In this document: piece after piece, positions 1-9,464 of the stretch
How positions within the stretch are numbered: position 1 is the first letter of the stretch
Layout: each line of letters starts with the position of its first letter
NCBI RefSeq assembly: GCF_026000115.1
Contig: NZ_AP026867.1
Location: 7,293,001 to 7,357,000 of the forward strand
Source of the DNA: Aureispira anguillae
Lineage (GTDB): Bacteria; Bacteroidota; Bacteroidia; Chitinophagales; Saprospiraceae
Direction: 5' to 3'
DNA: 64,000 nucleotides
The notes under the pieces: generated by a model
The model's database searches: none
Told to the model about the DNA's origin: nothing
The model's input: the letters and a program-made list of their open reading frames with translations, nothing else
Program-made: the position numbers and the translations under genes

Positions 1-631
1 TTGATGAAGATCAGATATAAAAGAAGATGCAAAAAAAACGAATTAATTATTCATTCTTGCCATACAAATGTAAAAAAAAAAGCCTTTTAGATACCTTTTT
101 TTTGCAATACTTTTAACTTTACTAAAAGTTTCTTATAATTGATACCATTACTTCTCTTTTTTTTGGAATGTATCTAACAATAAGTCTACTATCTACCCAA
201 CAGATTATAAATTGGCAAACCCCTTTGTTAATTTAAGCAAGACTTATTTCTAGCTATAGATAATAATTAAATTGCTTTAGTAAGAGATACAAAGCGATAA
301 TTGACGCAGTATTTTTATTTGCTCCAATGAATAATTATACTATAATAGTTTGTTTTAAGGCTTATTTATAAGAGATAGTTAATACTTCTGTCATAGTATC
401 TTCAATTCTGTAAATTTTTCGTGCTAAAAATTGCTATACCCAAAAGTTTTTGCTTTTTTTGAGGTTGGTAATGAGTAATAATTAAGTTGGTTTTATTACT
501 CTAACGTCTTTTTTAATTTTATTTTGATGACAATATAAGAGGTTATGTTGTTGTAAATCAGGCTAAAGTTGAAGAGGCAACTAAAGCAATGGTTATATAT
601 TTATTAATTCATTTTAACTCAATCCAAGGTT
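1..631. other. AT-rich intergenic stretch, no gene seen
   Basis: Very AT-rich sequence with many A and T runs and no convincing open reading frame, RNA gene or terminal-inverted-repeat element. It must hold the promoter of the metalloprotease starting at 632, but I cannot place a clear TAnnTTTG -7 box with a matching -33 box. Any gene to the left lies outside the window. Confidence 0.5.
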
Positions 632-2896
632 ATGGTTCGTTGTTTATTATATGTAATGGGATTGGTGCTGTTTGTCGGGAGTCAAGTCTCTGATGTACAA
701 GCCCAAACTACACAAAATCGTGCAGTATGTGGCGTTGGTCTTGCCGAAGGTCATGCCATAAAAAATCGAATGCTTGACAATAGAAGAAATAGAGTCGAGT
801 TGTTAGAAAAATTTGAAAGAGGTCGTGGCAATGATAGCACTGTTTATGTACCCGTTCAATTTCATATTGTCAATAAAAGTGATGGAACAGGTGGTGAGAG
901 CATCAGTGATATTCTAGCTAACTTGTGTCGCTTGAATGAGGATTATGAACACATCAATGTAGAATTTTATTTGGCTGGTCCTATTCGTGTAATCAATCAA
1001 GATTTATTGTACACCAATAGCTTTGCAGATGGAATGGCCAATTACTTTATGGGACTTTATCGAGTGCCAGGTATGGTTAATGTTTTTGTTGGTAATGAAA
1101 TTGTGAATGGTATATCTGGTGGAACAACATTGGGGTATTATACGCCTGGTTTGGATATTGTATATGCAATCCAAGGTGCTGTTCGATACGATGGTACTAC
1201 TTTGACACATGAGTTGGGACACTTTTTTGGTCTACCTCACACCTTCTTTGGTTGGGAAGGAAAGAACTATGGTTCTGTAATGGGCAATACCACAGGGCGC
1301 ACGCCTTCTATTGTAACTTATAATAATGAGCCTGTTCCTGTTGAGCGTATTATTCGTTCTGGTGGTGGAGAAAATTGCCAAATTGCAGCAGATGGTTTTT
1401 GTGATACAGATGCCAATTACTTGTTTGGGTTTTACGGAAGTGCTTACAACACAGGTTGTGACTATGCAGCTACTGCTATTGATCCTAATGGTTGGTTATT
1501 CCGCCCAGAAACGATTAATCCAACACCTAGCCGTTTCAAAATTTTGGAAGGTGAAGCCTTTTTGGATGAAATGTGGTTGAAAAACAACTCTACTAAGGAT
1601 AGAATTTATCCTAAAACTCTAGTAGTTGTAGAAACTGAATACACTTTGGCTGGTAATACAGTAATGTTGTGGCAAGATACCATTGGAGATTCTGATTCAA
1701 CGGATATCTACTGCCCTCAAAATTCAGATGATAATATTATTGGTGTTGGTATCTTGGATGTACAAGAAGAGTTTATTAACCTAAATGGACATTATTTGGA
1801 TGTTAATGTAACGGCTCCATCTGCTCCTAGTTTGACTTTTGCAGCTGCAAACGCAAAGTACACGATTACTCCAAGCACAGGAAACCATAGAGTAGACATG
1901 GATAGCCTACAAGTAACCAATACAAGTACTACTTTAACGGTTGCAACAGGAACAAATATTTTGGCAACAGATGTTTTTTATAACAATGGTACCCAAGTAG
2001 CTTCTAGCGCTAGAACGTATACCTTACCTACAGCTTTGGCACCAGGAACTTCTTATACTTTCCCTGCGGCAGATTTACGAGTAGATGATACTCAATTAGC
2101 AGGTGTTACTTTTGGTGTAAATACTTATGCTCCTTACAAGGATACAACAGGAACTACTTCTGAGAATGTAATGAGTTATTATGATGATCTTTGTGCTACT
2201 CAATTTTCTGCTGAACAAGGAGAAGCCATGAAAATGGACATCGCTTCTAGAGGTTTTGCTACTATTTATGCTACACCAACAGATATTACGATTACTGATA
2301 CCGTTGTTGTTCAGCATCCTGTTGACAACTCTATTGCTCCGCAACCATTAGTACATTTTGCTTGGAATCCTGTAAATGGTGCTACTATGTATCATGTACA
2401 TATTTATGAAATTAGCTTCTTGGGTATTCCAATTATCAATGGAGAAGCTTATGATGTAACGGTTACAGGAACCAACTATTGGCAAACACTAACCCCAGGT
2501 AAGCGTTTTGAGTGGAGAGTATACCCTTTAAATGCTACTACGTTCTGTTTTGCTAATAATGATCTTGGATCTACCAAAGCAAAATTTGAAGTATTTAACT
2601 GGAATGTAGGAGTAGAAGATATTCCATCAGAAATTCAGTCTTCTAAATTGTATCCTAACCCATCTGGCAAAAACCAAGATGTTATGTTAGAAATTGAGTC
2701 TTCTATTGTTGGAGATGCTCAGATTACAATTTTTAATAGCATAGGACAAGAGGTTATGCCTACACAAGCTATTTTACTAGAAAAAGGAACAAATGTTCAA
2801 AAATTAAGCACATCAGCTTTGACGGCTGGTCTGTATGTAATCAATGTCAAAACTAGCAATGGTACAGCTAGCCACAAATTGGTTATTAAGGATTAA
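632..2896 (+). CDS. secreted M43-type (pappalysin-like) zinc metalloprotease with T9SS sorting domain
   Basis: Predicted exported metzincin protease. The N-terminus (MVRCLLYVMGLVLFVGSQ...) is a signal peptide. The zinc site HELGHFFGLPH spans residues 193-203, with E194 as the catalytic base. The M43-type DGFCDTD motif follows, and the Met-turn NVMSYY has its Met at 514. The region between the zinc site and the Met-turn is about 310 residues, much longer than in compact pappalysins, because a beta-rich segment is inserted. A fibronectin-III-like segment lies around 570-655. The C-terminus from about 674 (YPNP, then a beta-sandwich ending in KLVIKD) is a type A T9SS sorting domain, so the mature enzyme should be released or surface-attached. 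Substrate unknown. A close paralog follows at 3142. A start at 656 (MGLVLF) is an alternative. Confidence 0.9.
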   Translation: MVRCLLYVMGLVLFVGSQVSDVQAQTTQNRAVCGVGLAEGHAIKNRMLDNRRNRVELLEKFERGRGNDSTVYVPVQFHIVNKSDGTGGESISDILANLCRLNEDYEHINVEFYLAGPIRVINQDLLYTNSFADGMANYFMGLYRVPGMVNVFVGNEIVNGISGGTTLGYYTPGLDIVYAIQGAVRYDGTTLTHELGHFFGLPHTFFGWEGKNYGSVMGNTTGRTPSIVTYNNEPVPVERIIRSGGGENCQIAADGFCDTDANYLFGFYGSAYNTGCDYAATAIDPNGWLFRPETINPTPSRFKILEGEAFLDEMWLKNNSTKDRIYPKTLVVVETEYTLAGNTVMLWQDTIGDSDSTDIYCPQNSDDNIIGVGILDVQEEFINLNGHYLDVNVTAPSAPSLTFAAANAKYTITPSTGNHRVDMDSLQVTNTSTTLTVATGTNILATDVFYNNGTQVASSARTYTLPTALAPGTSYTFPAADLRVDDTQLAGVTFGVNTYAPYKDTTGTTSENVMSYYDDLCATQFSAEQGEAMKMDIASRGFATIYATPTDITITDTVVVQHPVDNSIAPQPLVHFAWNPVNGATMYHVHIYEISFLGIPIINGEAYDVTVTGTNYWQTLTPGKRFEWRVYPLNATTFCFANNDLGSTKAKFEVFNWNVGVEDIPSEIQSSKLYPNPSGKNQDVMLEIESSIVGDAQITIFNSIGQEVMPTQAILLEKGTNVQKLSTSALTAGLYVINVKTSNGTASHKLVIKD

Positions 2897-2919
2897 TTGC
2901 GCTGAAAAAAATAAATTTA

Positions 2920-2956
2920 AAATGGTCATTCCTTCTCGGAATGACCATTTTTTTTT
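2920..2956 (+). terminator. rho-independent terminator
   Basis: A perfect 12-bp stem (AATGGTCATTCC at 2921-2932 against GGAATGACCATT at 2938-2949) has a 5-nt loop and runs into nine T. It sits just after the first metalloprotease gene, so the two paralogs are probably transcribed separately. Confidence 0.9.
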
Positions 2957-3141
2957 GAGAAAAAAGGCTTGTACCCTTTGTTTTAAGTAGCTTATATTGC
3001 GTTGAAAAATTAAGAATGGCGCTAAACTGTGCTTTTCATTGTCATGTATCTCAATTAAATTAGTAGTAGATCTTTTTACCAACCTCAATAATTTAGTAAA
3101 CCACCAATGGGGGCTAAGTTATCAACTACAAAAATTTAATT

Positions 3142-5343
3142 ATGATACGTTATTTGTTATTCTTTTTAGGGCTGTTTTTTTGGGGCAACAGTACCGTTCT
3201 AGTGGCACAAAATCATCAGTGTGGCATTAGTCATAGTGATGCAACAAGCATCAAGAATCGCATGCTGGACAATAGAAGGCAGCAGATGAACCTATTGTCT
3301 ATTTTTGAGGATGCTAGAGGAGGAGGAAATACGGTCTACATTCCTGTTCAGTTTCATATTGTTACTAAATCGGATGGCACAGGTGGCGAAAGTGTACAGC
3401 ACGTTTTGGATAATCTCTGTAAATTAAATACGGATTTTGCATTTGTAGGGGTAGAGTTTTATTTGTACAGTCCTATTCGTTTTGTTCATCAAGATTTGTT
3501 GTACACCAATAACCAAGATGGCATGGCTTCTTATTTTATGGGGTTATACAAGGAGTCCAATGTGGTTAATATTTTTGTTGGAAATGAAATCGTAGATACG
3601 AGTGGTGGCGTGACGCTGGGCTACTATAGTCCCTCGTTAGATGCTATTTATGCTATAAAAGATGCCGTAGATGGCAGTTCTTTGACACTGACCCATGAGG
3701 CAGGGCACTTTTTTTCGTTGCCACATACGTTTAGTGGTTGGGAGGAGCGTAATTATAATACCGTGACAGCAAATGCAAATGGAAGAACGCCTACTTTTTT
3801 GTCCAATGGGGACGAAGTGGAACGCATCATTCGTTCTGGTGGTGGAGAAAATTGCCAAATTGCAGGAGATGGTTTTTGTGATACAGACCCTAATTATTTG
3901 TTCGGCTATTATGGAAATAGGTATAATGTAGGACCCTTTCTTTGTGAGCATGCCTCTGCTGCCATAGACCCAACAGGTAAGTTGTTTCGTCCTGATCTTA
4001 TACGTCCTGTTACGAGATTTAAAATGAAAGAAGATAATCCTGCTTTTACAGAGTTGTTAACGACCAATGCCTTTACAGGATCTTATTTTCCTACCAAAAC
4101 CTTATTGGTAGTTGAGTCTTCTTTTACACCTACTGGAGGGCAGCCTACTTCTATGTGGAAAGATACCATTGGAGATACAGATTCAACCGATTACACCTTA
4201 AGAACGGCTAGTAATATGATTGGTCCAGGGAATGTTAAGGAAGGTTTTATCTCAATGGGAGATTATTATTTAGATTTGAAGATTACAAATGGGCTAAACT
4301 TTCAAATGAATACCGTTCCTGCGCAGTATACCGTTTCTGCTGGAGGGACTTACACGACTGAAATGGCAAGCCTAGAAATTATTAGTACGCTACCTGGAAC
4401 CATTCTCAATGGTCTAGTAATTACAGTGGAAGAACAGTTGAAACATAGGACATTAGGAGTTGTTTCATCCGAAACGTGGACTATTCCTGTAACAGTACCT
4501 ATTCCTACAGGAGTCACTTCATTGCCAATTGCTGATTTGTACAAACAAAAACAAACGATTGCTGGCTGCGAATTTTCAATAGATATAAGAGCTCCTTATG
4601 GAAATGTAACCGAGACTACTGCTGATAATATTATGAGTTATTATAGTAATGATTGCAAAACCTCTTTTTCTACAGAACAGGGATTAGCGATGAAAATGGA
4701 TATTGCATCTAGAGGTTTAGCGACTCTATATCCTGCTCCTTCCACGATCCAAATTACTGGGCAAGCTGCTATGATTTATCCGCCTATGAATGCGGTTACT
4801 CCAAATACCGTTAACTTTTCTTGGGGAGCGGTTAGTGGTGCTACATCTTATCATCTTTATGTTTATGAAGTAGATGCTTTGGGAAATCCTGCATTTAATG
4901 GGGAAACCTATGATTTTATAAGTACAGCGACCAATTTTAGTGCTTCTTTGAGCCCTTTAACTAGATATGCTTGGACGATCACTCCTTTAAATGATATTAG
5001 TTTTTGTGATCCAACCATACGATCTACGCCTGTTATCTTTGAAACGGAGGCAGTAGGGGTTATTTCGCTTAATAATGATTTAGAAATGATAAAAATGTAC
5101 CCTAACCCTACAGGAAAACACCAAGCTGTTACGCTAGAATTGAGGGCTAAAGAGCAAAAAGAAGTTCAGATTTTGGTGCTTAATAGCCTTGGGCAAACGG
5201 TAATGCCCAGCCAAACGCTTGAATTGCAAAAAGGAGTAAATGTCCAAAAGCTAGATACTAAAGTACTTGGAGCAGGGTTATATATGGTGGTTATAAAAAC
5301 AAAAGAAGGAACTAGTAGTCAGAAATTGATGATAGAAAATTAA
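3142..5343 (+). CDS. secreted M43-type metalloprotease paralog with altered zinc motif, T9SS sorting domain
   Basis: Paralog of the upstream protease with the same order: signal peptide (MIRYLLFFLGLFFWGNSTVLVA), catalytic domain, fibronectin-III-like segment and a T9SS sorting domain starting at MYPNP (Y653). Its zinc motif is HEAGHFFSLPH (185-195): the three His and catalytic E186 are kept, but the Gly of HExxHxxGxxH is Ser192. The M43-like DGFCDTD motif and a Met-turn (NIMSYY, Met498) are present, so it may still bind zinc. The two proteins share long near-identical stretches, such as the one around IIRSGGGENCQIA, which indicates tandem duplication followed by divergence. Whether S192 permits the metzincin turn is open. 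Confidence 0.88.
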   Translation: MIRYLLFFLGLFFWGNSTVLVAQNHQCGISHSDATSIKNRMLDNRRQQMNLLSIFEDARGGGNTVYIPVQFHIVTKSDGTGGESVQHVLDNLCKLNTDFAFVGVEFYLYSPIRFVHQDLLYTNNQDGMASYFMGLYKESNVVNIFVGNEIVDTSGGVTLGYYSPSLDAIYAIKDAVDGSSLTLTHEAGHFFSLPHTFSGWEERNYNTVTANANGRTPTFLSNGDEVERIIRSGGGENCQIAGDGFCDTDPNYLFGYYGNRYNVGPFLCEHASAAIDPTGKLFRPDLIRPVTRFKMKEDNPAFTELLTTNAFTGSYFPTKTLLVVESSFTPTGGQPTSMWKDTIGDTDSTDYTLRTASNMIGPGNVKEGFISMGDYYLDLKITNGLNFQMNTVPAQYTVSAGGTYTTEMASLEIISTLPGTILNGLVITVEEQLKHRTLGVVSSETWTIPVTVPIPTGVTSLPIADLYKQKQTIAGCEFSIDIRAPYGNVTETTADNIMSYYSNDCKTSFSTEQGLAMKMDIASRGLATLYPAPSTIQITGQAAMIYPPMNAVTPNTVNFSWGAVSGATSYHLYVYEVDALGNPAFNGETYDFISTATNFSASLSPLTRYAWTITPLNDISFCDPTIRSTPVIFETEAVGVISLNNDLEMIKMYPNPTGKHQAVTLELRAKEQKEVQILVLNSLGQTVMPSQTLELQKGVNVQKLDTKVLGAGLYMVVIKTKEGTSSQKLMIEN

Positions 5344-5409
5344 AAATGAAACAATAATAGGTTCATAATGGTTATCTTTTCTTTGGTACTTTTGAGATAA
5401 CTGAATTTA

Positions 5410-5445
5410 ATGGTTGCACGGGGTAGCGTGTAGCCATTTTTTTTT
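5410..5445 (+). terminator. rho-independent terminator
   Basis: The stem ATGGTTGCAC (5410-5419) pairs with GTGTAGCCAT (5428-5437) through eight Watson-Crick pairs and two G-U pairs, and a run of nine T follows. It ends the second metalloprotease transcript. Confidence 0.8.
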
Positions 5446-5614
5446 GGCAATTCGATGTTTTAACCAAAACTAATTGGGTGATCATGAAGTTTTATGCGAA
5501 CTAATGTTGGTTTTTAAACTAAAAAAAGCTAATTTGGTAAGTCCGACAATAATGGGATTTTTATCCTATTATAATAAGGTTATATATTAATTAATTACCC
5601 AATAAAAGAAAAGA

Positions 5615-7063
5615 ATGTTAGAAACAAAAAACTATATAGCAGGCACTTATGTTGATGACAGTTACGAAAAGATAAATGTTGTGAGCCCAATAGATGGTAC
5701 AATCTTATCTACCATGCCTATGTCAGATGCAGCTGCGGTAAATCAAGCTGTAGAAGTGGCTAAAAAGGCATTTACATCATGGTCAAAAAAAACATTAAAA
5801 GAACGTGTACAAGTCTTTTTTCGATTTAGAAACTTATTGGAACAACATAGAGATGAGCTAATAGCATTGGTGCATCAAGAGAATGGAAAAACGAAGGGGG
5901 AAGCAGCCGCAGAAGTAGATAAAGGGATTGAGTTGTGTGAATTTGCCTGTTCATTGCCTCAAATTGTAAACGATGAAGTGCAGGAAGTTAGTAAAGGGGT
6001 TGAATGTAGAACAACGCATGTACCTATGGGAGTAGTTGCTTCTATTACTCCATTTAATTTTCCCCATATGGTTCCATTATGGTCAGTACCCAATGCCCTA
6101 GCACTAGGAAATTGTATGATTTTAAAACCCTCAGAGCTCGTTCCTTTAAGTGCCATTAGAATTGGAGAATTATTGACAGAAGCAGGCTTGCCTGAAGGTG
6201 TTTATAATGTTGTAAATGGAGGAAAAGCAGTGGTCGAAGCGATTTGCGATCACCCCGATATTAAAGCTGTATCCTTTGTTGGTTCAACCAAAGTAGCTAA
6301 GATTGTCTATCAAAGGGCTACCTCCAACTTAAAGCGTTGTGCTGCTCTCGGAGGAGCAAAAAACCATCTGATTGTTTTGGATGATGCCCATGTAGATATG
6401 GCTGCTTCTAATATTGCAGCTTCTATGTCTGGTTGTGCTGGTCAACGCTGTATGGCAGCCTCTGCAATGGTGGCGGTAGGGCAGGTCGATCATATTATTG
6501 CTCGTTTGTGCGAAGAAGCGCAAAAAATTATTTGCGGAGAAAACTTAGGTGCTGTTATTTCTGCGGAAGCAAAAGCTAGAATTGAAGGATACATTACAGC
6601 AGCCGAAGCTGCCGGTGCTGAAATATTGGTAGATGGTAGAAATACAGTAGTGGCTGGAAAAGAAGGTGGTTTTTATGTTGCACCAACTATTATTGATAAG
6701 GTAACACCTGATATGGCAATTGCTAAAGAAGAGGTTTTTGGACCCGTTTTGGCAATCATGAGAACCGATACAATTGATGAAGCACTAGAAATTGAAAACG
6801 CTTCGAATTATGGAAATGCAGCAGCAGTCTTTACGCAAAGTGGAGGATTGGCAAGGTACATTATGGATCGAGTTAGTGCTGGAATGGTTGGTGTAAATGT
6901 AGGGGTACCTGTACCTCGTGAACCCTTCTCTTTTGGTGGGTGGAATGACTCTAGATTTGGATCACATGATATTACAGGCAGAAGTTCGATTGCATTTTGG
7001 ACCTATCTAAAGAAAACCACCACAAAATGGAACCCAGAAGCCAAGACGAATTGGATGAGCTAA
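5615..7063 (+). CDS. mmsA: CoA-acylating methylmalonate/malonate-semialdehyde dehydrogenase
   Basis: Aldehyde dehydrogenase superfamily member of the MmsA/IolA type, which oxidises malonate or methylmalonate semialdehyde to acetyl- or propionyl-CoA with NAD+ and CoA. Family signatures seen are SPIDG near the N-terminus, TPFNFPHMVPLW (the MMSDH form of the PFNFP motif), SFVGSTKVA, and the catalytic Cys in GCAGQRCMAAS (C279). KEEVFGPV and the C-terminal GSHDITGR stretch are also present. The length of 482 is normal. It heads a block with an aminotransferase and a nucleobase-type permease, which favours a role in beta-alanine/pyrimidine catabolism over valine or inositol catabolism. That choice is inference. 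The stop codon lies inside a 17-bp inverted repeat. Confidence 0.93.
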   Translation: MLETKNYIAGTYVDDSYEKINVVSPIDGTILSTMPMSDAAAVNQAVEVAKKAFTSWSKKTLKERVQVFFRFRNLLEQHRDELIALVHQENGKTKGEAAAEVDKGIELCEFACSLPQIVNDEVQEVSKGVECRTTHVPMGVVASITPFNFPHMVPLWSVPNALALGNCMILKPSELVPLSAIRIGELLTEAGLPEGVYNVVNGGKAVVEAICDHPDIKAVSFVGSTKVAKIVYQRATSNLKRCAALGGAKNHLIVLDDAHVDMAASNIAASMSGCAGQRCMAASAMVAVGQVDHIIARLCEEAQKIICGENLGAVISAEAKARIEGYITAAEAAGAEILVDGRNTVVAGKEGGFYVAPTIIDKVTPDMAIAKEEVFGPVLAIMRTDTIDEALEIENASNYGNAAAVFTQSGGLARYIMDRVSAGMVGVNVGVPVPREPFSFGGWNDSRFGSHDITGRSSIAFWTYLKKTTTKWNPEAKTNWMS

Positions 7064-7096
7064 TTTTTTTCAGACCAGAGTCTGAAAAAAATTAGC
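7059..7096. repeat. perfect 17-bp inverted repeat spanning the mmsA stop codon
   Basis: GCTAA, seven T, CAGAC; a 4-nt loop; then GTCTG, seven A, TTAGC. The mmsA TAA stop is inside the left arm. No T-run follows the hairpin on either strand, so it is not a textbook terminator. It could be an mRNA-stabilising or translation-coupling hairpin ahead of the aminotransferase. Confidence 0.7.
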
Positions 7097-7162
7097 GAAC
7101 AAAAACATCAAGCATGAACATCAAGCATGGCGCAATATCACCAACTATAAAAACAATTCAAA

Positions 7163-8491
7163 GTGACAAATTCAAAAGATATTTTACAACACAATTTAGA
7201 CTATACTTTTTTTTCTTGGTCCAAGCAAGGTGGTTTAAATCCCATCAATGTAGCATCCGCAGAAGGAGTCTATTTATACGACACCGATGGGAAGCGATAC
7301 ATTGATTTTTCATCACAATTGATGAATGTCAATATAGGACACGGTCGTCCAGAAGTAGCTCATGCGGTAGCACAGCAAATGACCAAATTAAACTTTGTCG
7401 CCCCAAGTATGGCGACTGAGCCCAGAGGCTTATTAGGCAAAAAATTGGCAGAAGTAAGCCCTGGTGACCTAACCAAAACCTTTTTTACCTTAGGAGGGGC
7501 AGAAGCGATAGAAAATGCCATTAAAATAGCTCGAGTATATACAGGCAAGCATAAAATTATTAGCCAATACCGTTCCTACCACGGAGCGACCTATGGAGCA
7601 ATAACAGCAGGAGGTGACCCTCGACGTCACCCTGTAGACACACAGCAAGCACCTAATATAGTTCATGTTGACAATCCTTATAGTTATCGTTGTCCTTGGT
7701 ACAGTTCTTCCCCTGAGGAATGTGGAGAACGAGCCATTAAAAATTTGGAGCAGGTAATCCTATACGAGAGCCCTGATACAATTGCAGCAATATTAATGGA
7801 AGGAGAATCGGGAAGTTCAGGCTGCATAAAATATCCTCCGTTCTATCTTAAAAAAGTAAGAGCCTTATGCGATAAATACAACATCCTAATGATTGACGAT
7901 GAAGTAATGAGTGGCTTTGGAAGGACAGGAAAATACTTTGCGATAGAACACCATGACGTAACGCCTGATATCATGTGTATGGCAAAAGGATTAACTGCTG
8001 GTTATTTGCCACTAGGAGCAATGATTGTACGACCAGATATAGCCGCAGCATTTGAAACACAAAAATTACCATTGGGGCTTACTTACTCTGCTCATGCGGT
8101 TTCTTGTGCCGCAGCTTTGGCGGTATTGGATATTTATGAACAAGACAATTTGGTAGAGCGAGCGGCTGAAATGGGACAATATTTAGATGCACAAGTGGAA
8201 TTAATGAAAGCGAAACATCCTTCTATTGGTGACTGGCGAAATACAGGGTTATTAGGTTGTTTTGAGTTGGTTAAAAATCGAACCACTAAAGAACCAATGT
8301 GCCCTTGGAATGGTAGTTCAGAGGTAATGAACAATGTAGCTGCAAAAATAAGAGCCTTAGGCATGTTTACTTTTGTGAAGTGGAATTTTATTTTTGTTGC
8401 CCCTCCTTTATCCATTACCAAAGAACAAATAGACGAGGGATTAGCCATTATTTCGCAAGCGATTGCTATTGCGGATGAGCAGGTGGTTTAA
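7163..8491 (+). CDS. class III PLP-dependent omega-amino acid aminotransferase
   Basis: Class III aminotransferase, probably moving an amino group from an omega-amino acid such as beta-alanine to pyruvate or 2-oxoglutarate to give a semialdehyde, which the upstream MmsA could oxidise. Seen are GGAEAIENAIKIAR (PLP phosphate binding), SYHGATYGA, the aspartate motif MIDDEVMSGFGRTG, and the Schiff-base lysine K275 in CMAKGLTAGY. The length of 442 is typical. Translation must start at the GTG at 7163: an in-frame TAA lies at 7148-7150 and the next in-frame ATG would remove about 50 conserved residues (DYTFFSWSKQGG...). The exact substrate (beta-alanine, taurine, GABA or other) cannot be settled from sequence. 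Confidence 0.88.
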   Translation: MTNSKDILQHNLDYTFFSWSKQGGLNPINVASAEGVYLYDTDGKRYIDFSSQLMNVNIGHGRPEVAHAVAQQMTKLNFVAPSMATEPRGLLGKKLAEVSPGDLTKTFFTLGGAEAIENAIKIARVYTGKHKIISQYRSYHGATYGAITAGGDPRRHPVDTQQAPNIVHVDNPYSYRCPWYSSSPEECGERAIKNLEQVILYESPDTIAAILMEGESGSSGCIKYPPFYLKKVRALCDKYNILMIDDEVMSGFGRTGKYFAIEHHDVTPDIMCMAKGLTAGYLPLGAMIVRPDIAAAFETQKLPLGLTYSAHAVSCAAALAVLDIYEQDNLVERAAEMGQYLDAQVELMKAKHPSIGDWRNTGLLGCFELVKNRTTKEPMCPWNGSSEVMNNVAAKIRALGMFTFVKWNFIFVAPPLSITKEQIDEGLAIISQAIAIADEQVV

Positions 8492-8521
8492 ACCTATTGG
8501 TATAGCAAAAAAAAAGATATA

Positions 8522-8778
8522 GAAGTTGTTTGAAAATAGACAGATATTTTATTAGATGTGTTATTTTTATAATACTCCGCTGATTAACTGCGTTGCTAGG
8601 CATTCCAGTTGGTACATAGTACCAAGCTACTCGTGCACTACGTTTATGTGGTACCTGCGCTGCTAAGTTAGCTAGTGTGCTAGTGCTTATGAGCTCCCTG
8701 AGGTCGGTTCGTTATCACTCGTGAGCCAGCATAGCTGGGGTCGGGTTTCTAGCGGAGTAATAATTTTTTAACAACTTC
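8522..8778. repeat. family III TIR element (GAAGTTGTT...AACAACTTC), with a family I element nested inside
   Basis: The outer arms GAAGTTGTT (8522-8530) and AACAACTTC (8770-8778) are perfect inverted repeats and match the arms of the element at 13379-13539. Most of the interior is a family I element (8571-8762), so this looks like a nested insertion. The right end is 29 bp before the lipoprotein start. No protein is encoded. Confidence 0.5.
8571..8762. repeat. family I intergenic TIR element, copy 1
   Basis: Begins AATACTCCGCTGATT and ends AGCGGAGTAAT, which are inverted repeats of each other. The interior carries a block containing GAGCTCCCTGAGGTCGGTTC and ATCACTCGTGAG that recurs in copy 4 at 45.0 kb. 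It has no coding capacity. It is one of five full copies in this window. Confidence 0.75.
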
Positions 8779-8807
8779 ATTAATTTCTTATCTTTTAAAA
8801 GCAGCCA

Positions 8808-9428
8808 ATGCTCAAAATAATCCTTTTTAGTTGCCTAATTTTTTTAGTTGCCTGTGTAGAACCAACTACAACAGCAGATTTAAGCAATGCTCCAGAAGCA
8901 CGCCTAATTGTGGCGGAGAAAATTATGTCACCAGAAGCACGAGCTTTGGAAAATAAAATAGCAAATCGAACCTTGTTGCAGAAAGTAGTAGATGAATCCA
9001 AGGAGTTTCAGCGAGTTGAATTTTCTTTTGCTTGTAATAATGATTCAGGAGGTTTGCTAAGTTATATTAAATCAGGTGAAAGTATCAGAGGAATTCGTTT
9101 TGCTGTTTCAAAAGAAGGCATGGATGAATTTGTGAGTTGGTATTATAAAAGAGACGAGTTAGTTTTTGTCGTACACGAAAAAGGAGAATGGTTGGGAGAG
9201 CAAGAAAAAAATATTCAAACGTTATTTTACTTAGATAATGGAGAAGTCTTGCGCTGTATGCAAAAGAAAGCACTTGGAGCAACTCACCAAATAGAAAAAT
9301 TGATTCAGGCGGCAGAATTTGAACTTATTATTAACAACCGCCATCTATTAGAAAAAATAGCTACCTACGAAACCTTGTTTAAAAAAGAGATCAGTCCAAA
9401 AAAGCTAGCAGCTTATTTTTGTGATTAA
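8808..9428 (+). CDS. small lipoprotein of unknown function
   Basis: Starts MLKIILFSCLIFLVAC, a lipoprotein signal with lipobox LVAC and lipidated Cys16. The rest (about 190 residues) is mostly soluble and mixed alpha/beta with several charged stretches, and I recognise no named domain. It lies between the aminotransferase and the permease and ends 36 bp before the permease start, so it may share that transcript. Its promoter would lie inside or next to the repeat elements at 8522-8778. A transport accessory role is only positional inference. Confidence 0.75.
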   Translation: MLKIILFSCLIFLVACVEPTTTADLSNAPEARLIVAEKIMSPEARALENKIANRTLLQKVVDESKEFQRVEFSFACNNDSGGLLSYIKSGESIRGIRFAVSKEGMDEFVSWYYKRDELVFVVHEKGEWLGEQEKNIQTLFYLDNGEVLRCMQKKALGATHQIEKLIQAAEFELIINNRHLLEKIATYETLFKKEISPKKLAAYFCD

Positions 9429-9464
9429 GACCATATCTAAATTTACCAACACACCTCAATTACT

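Noticed and set aside
8492-8807. Small RNA or tRNA-like gene in the GC-richer block with GAGGTCGGTTCG
   Set aside because: The GGTTCG string resembles a T-loop, but no cloverleaf arms fit around it and the block recurs as part of family I elements.
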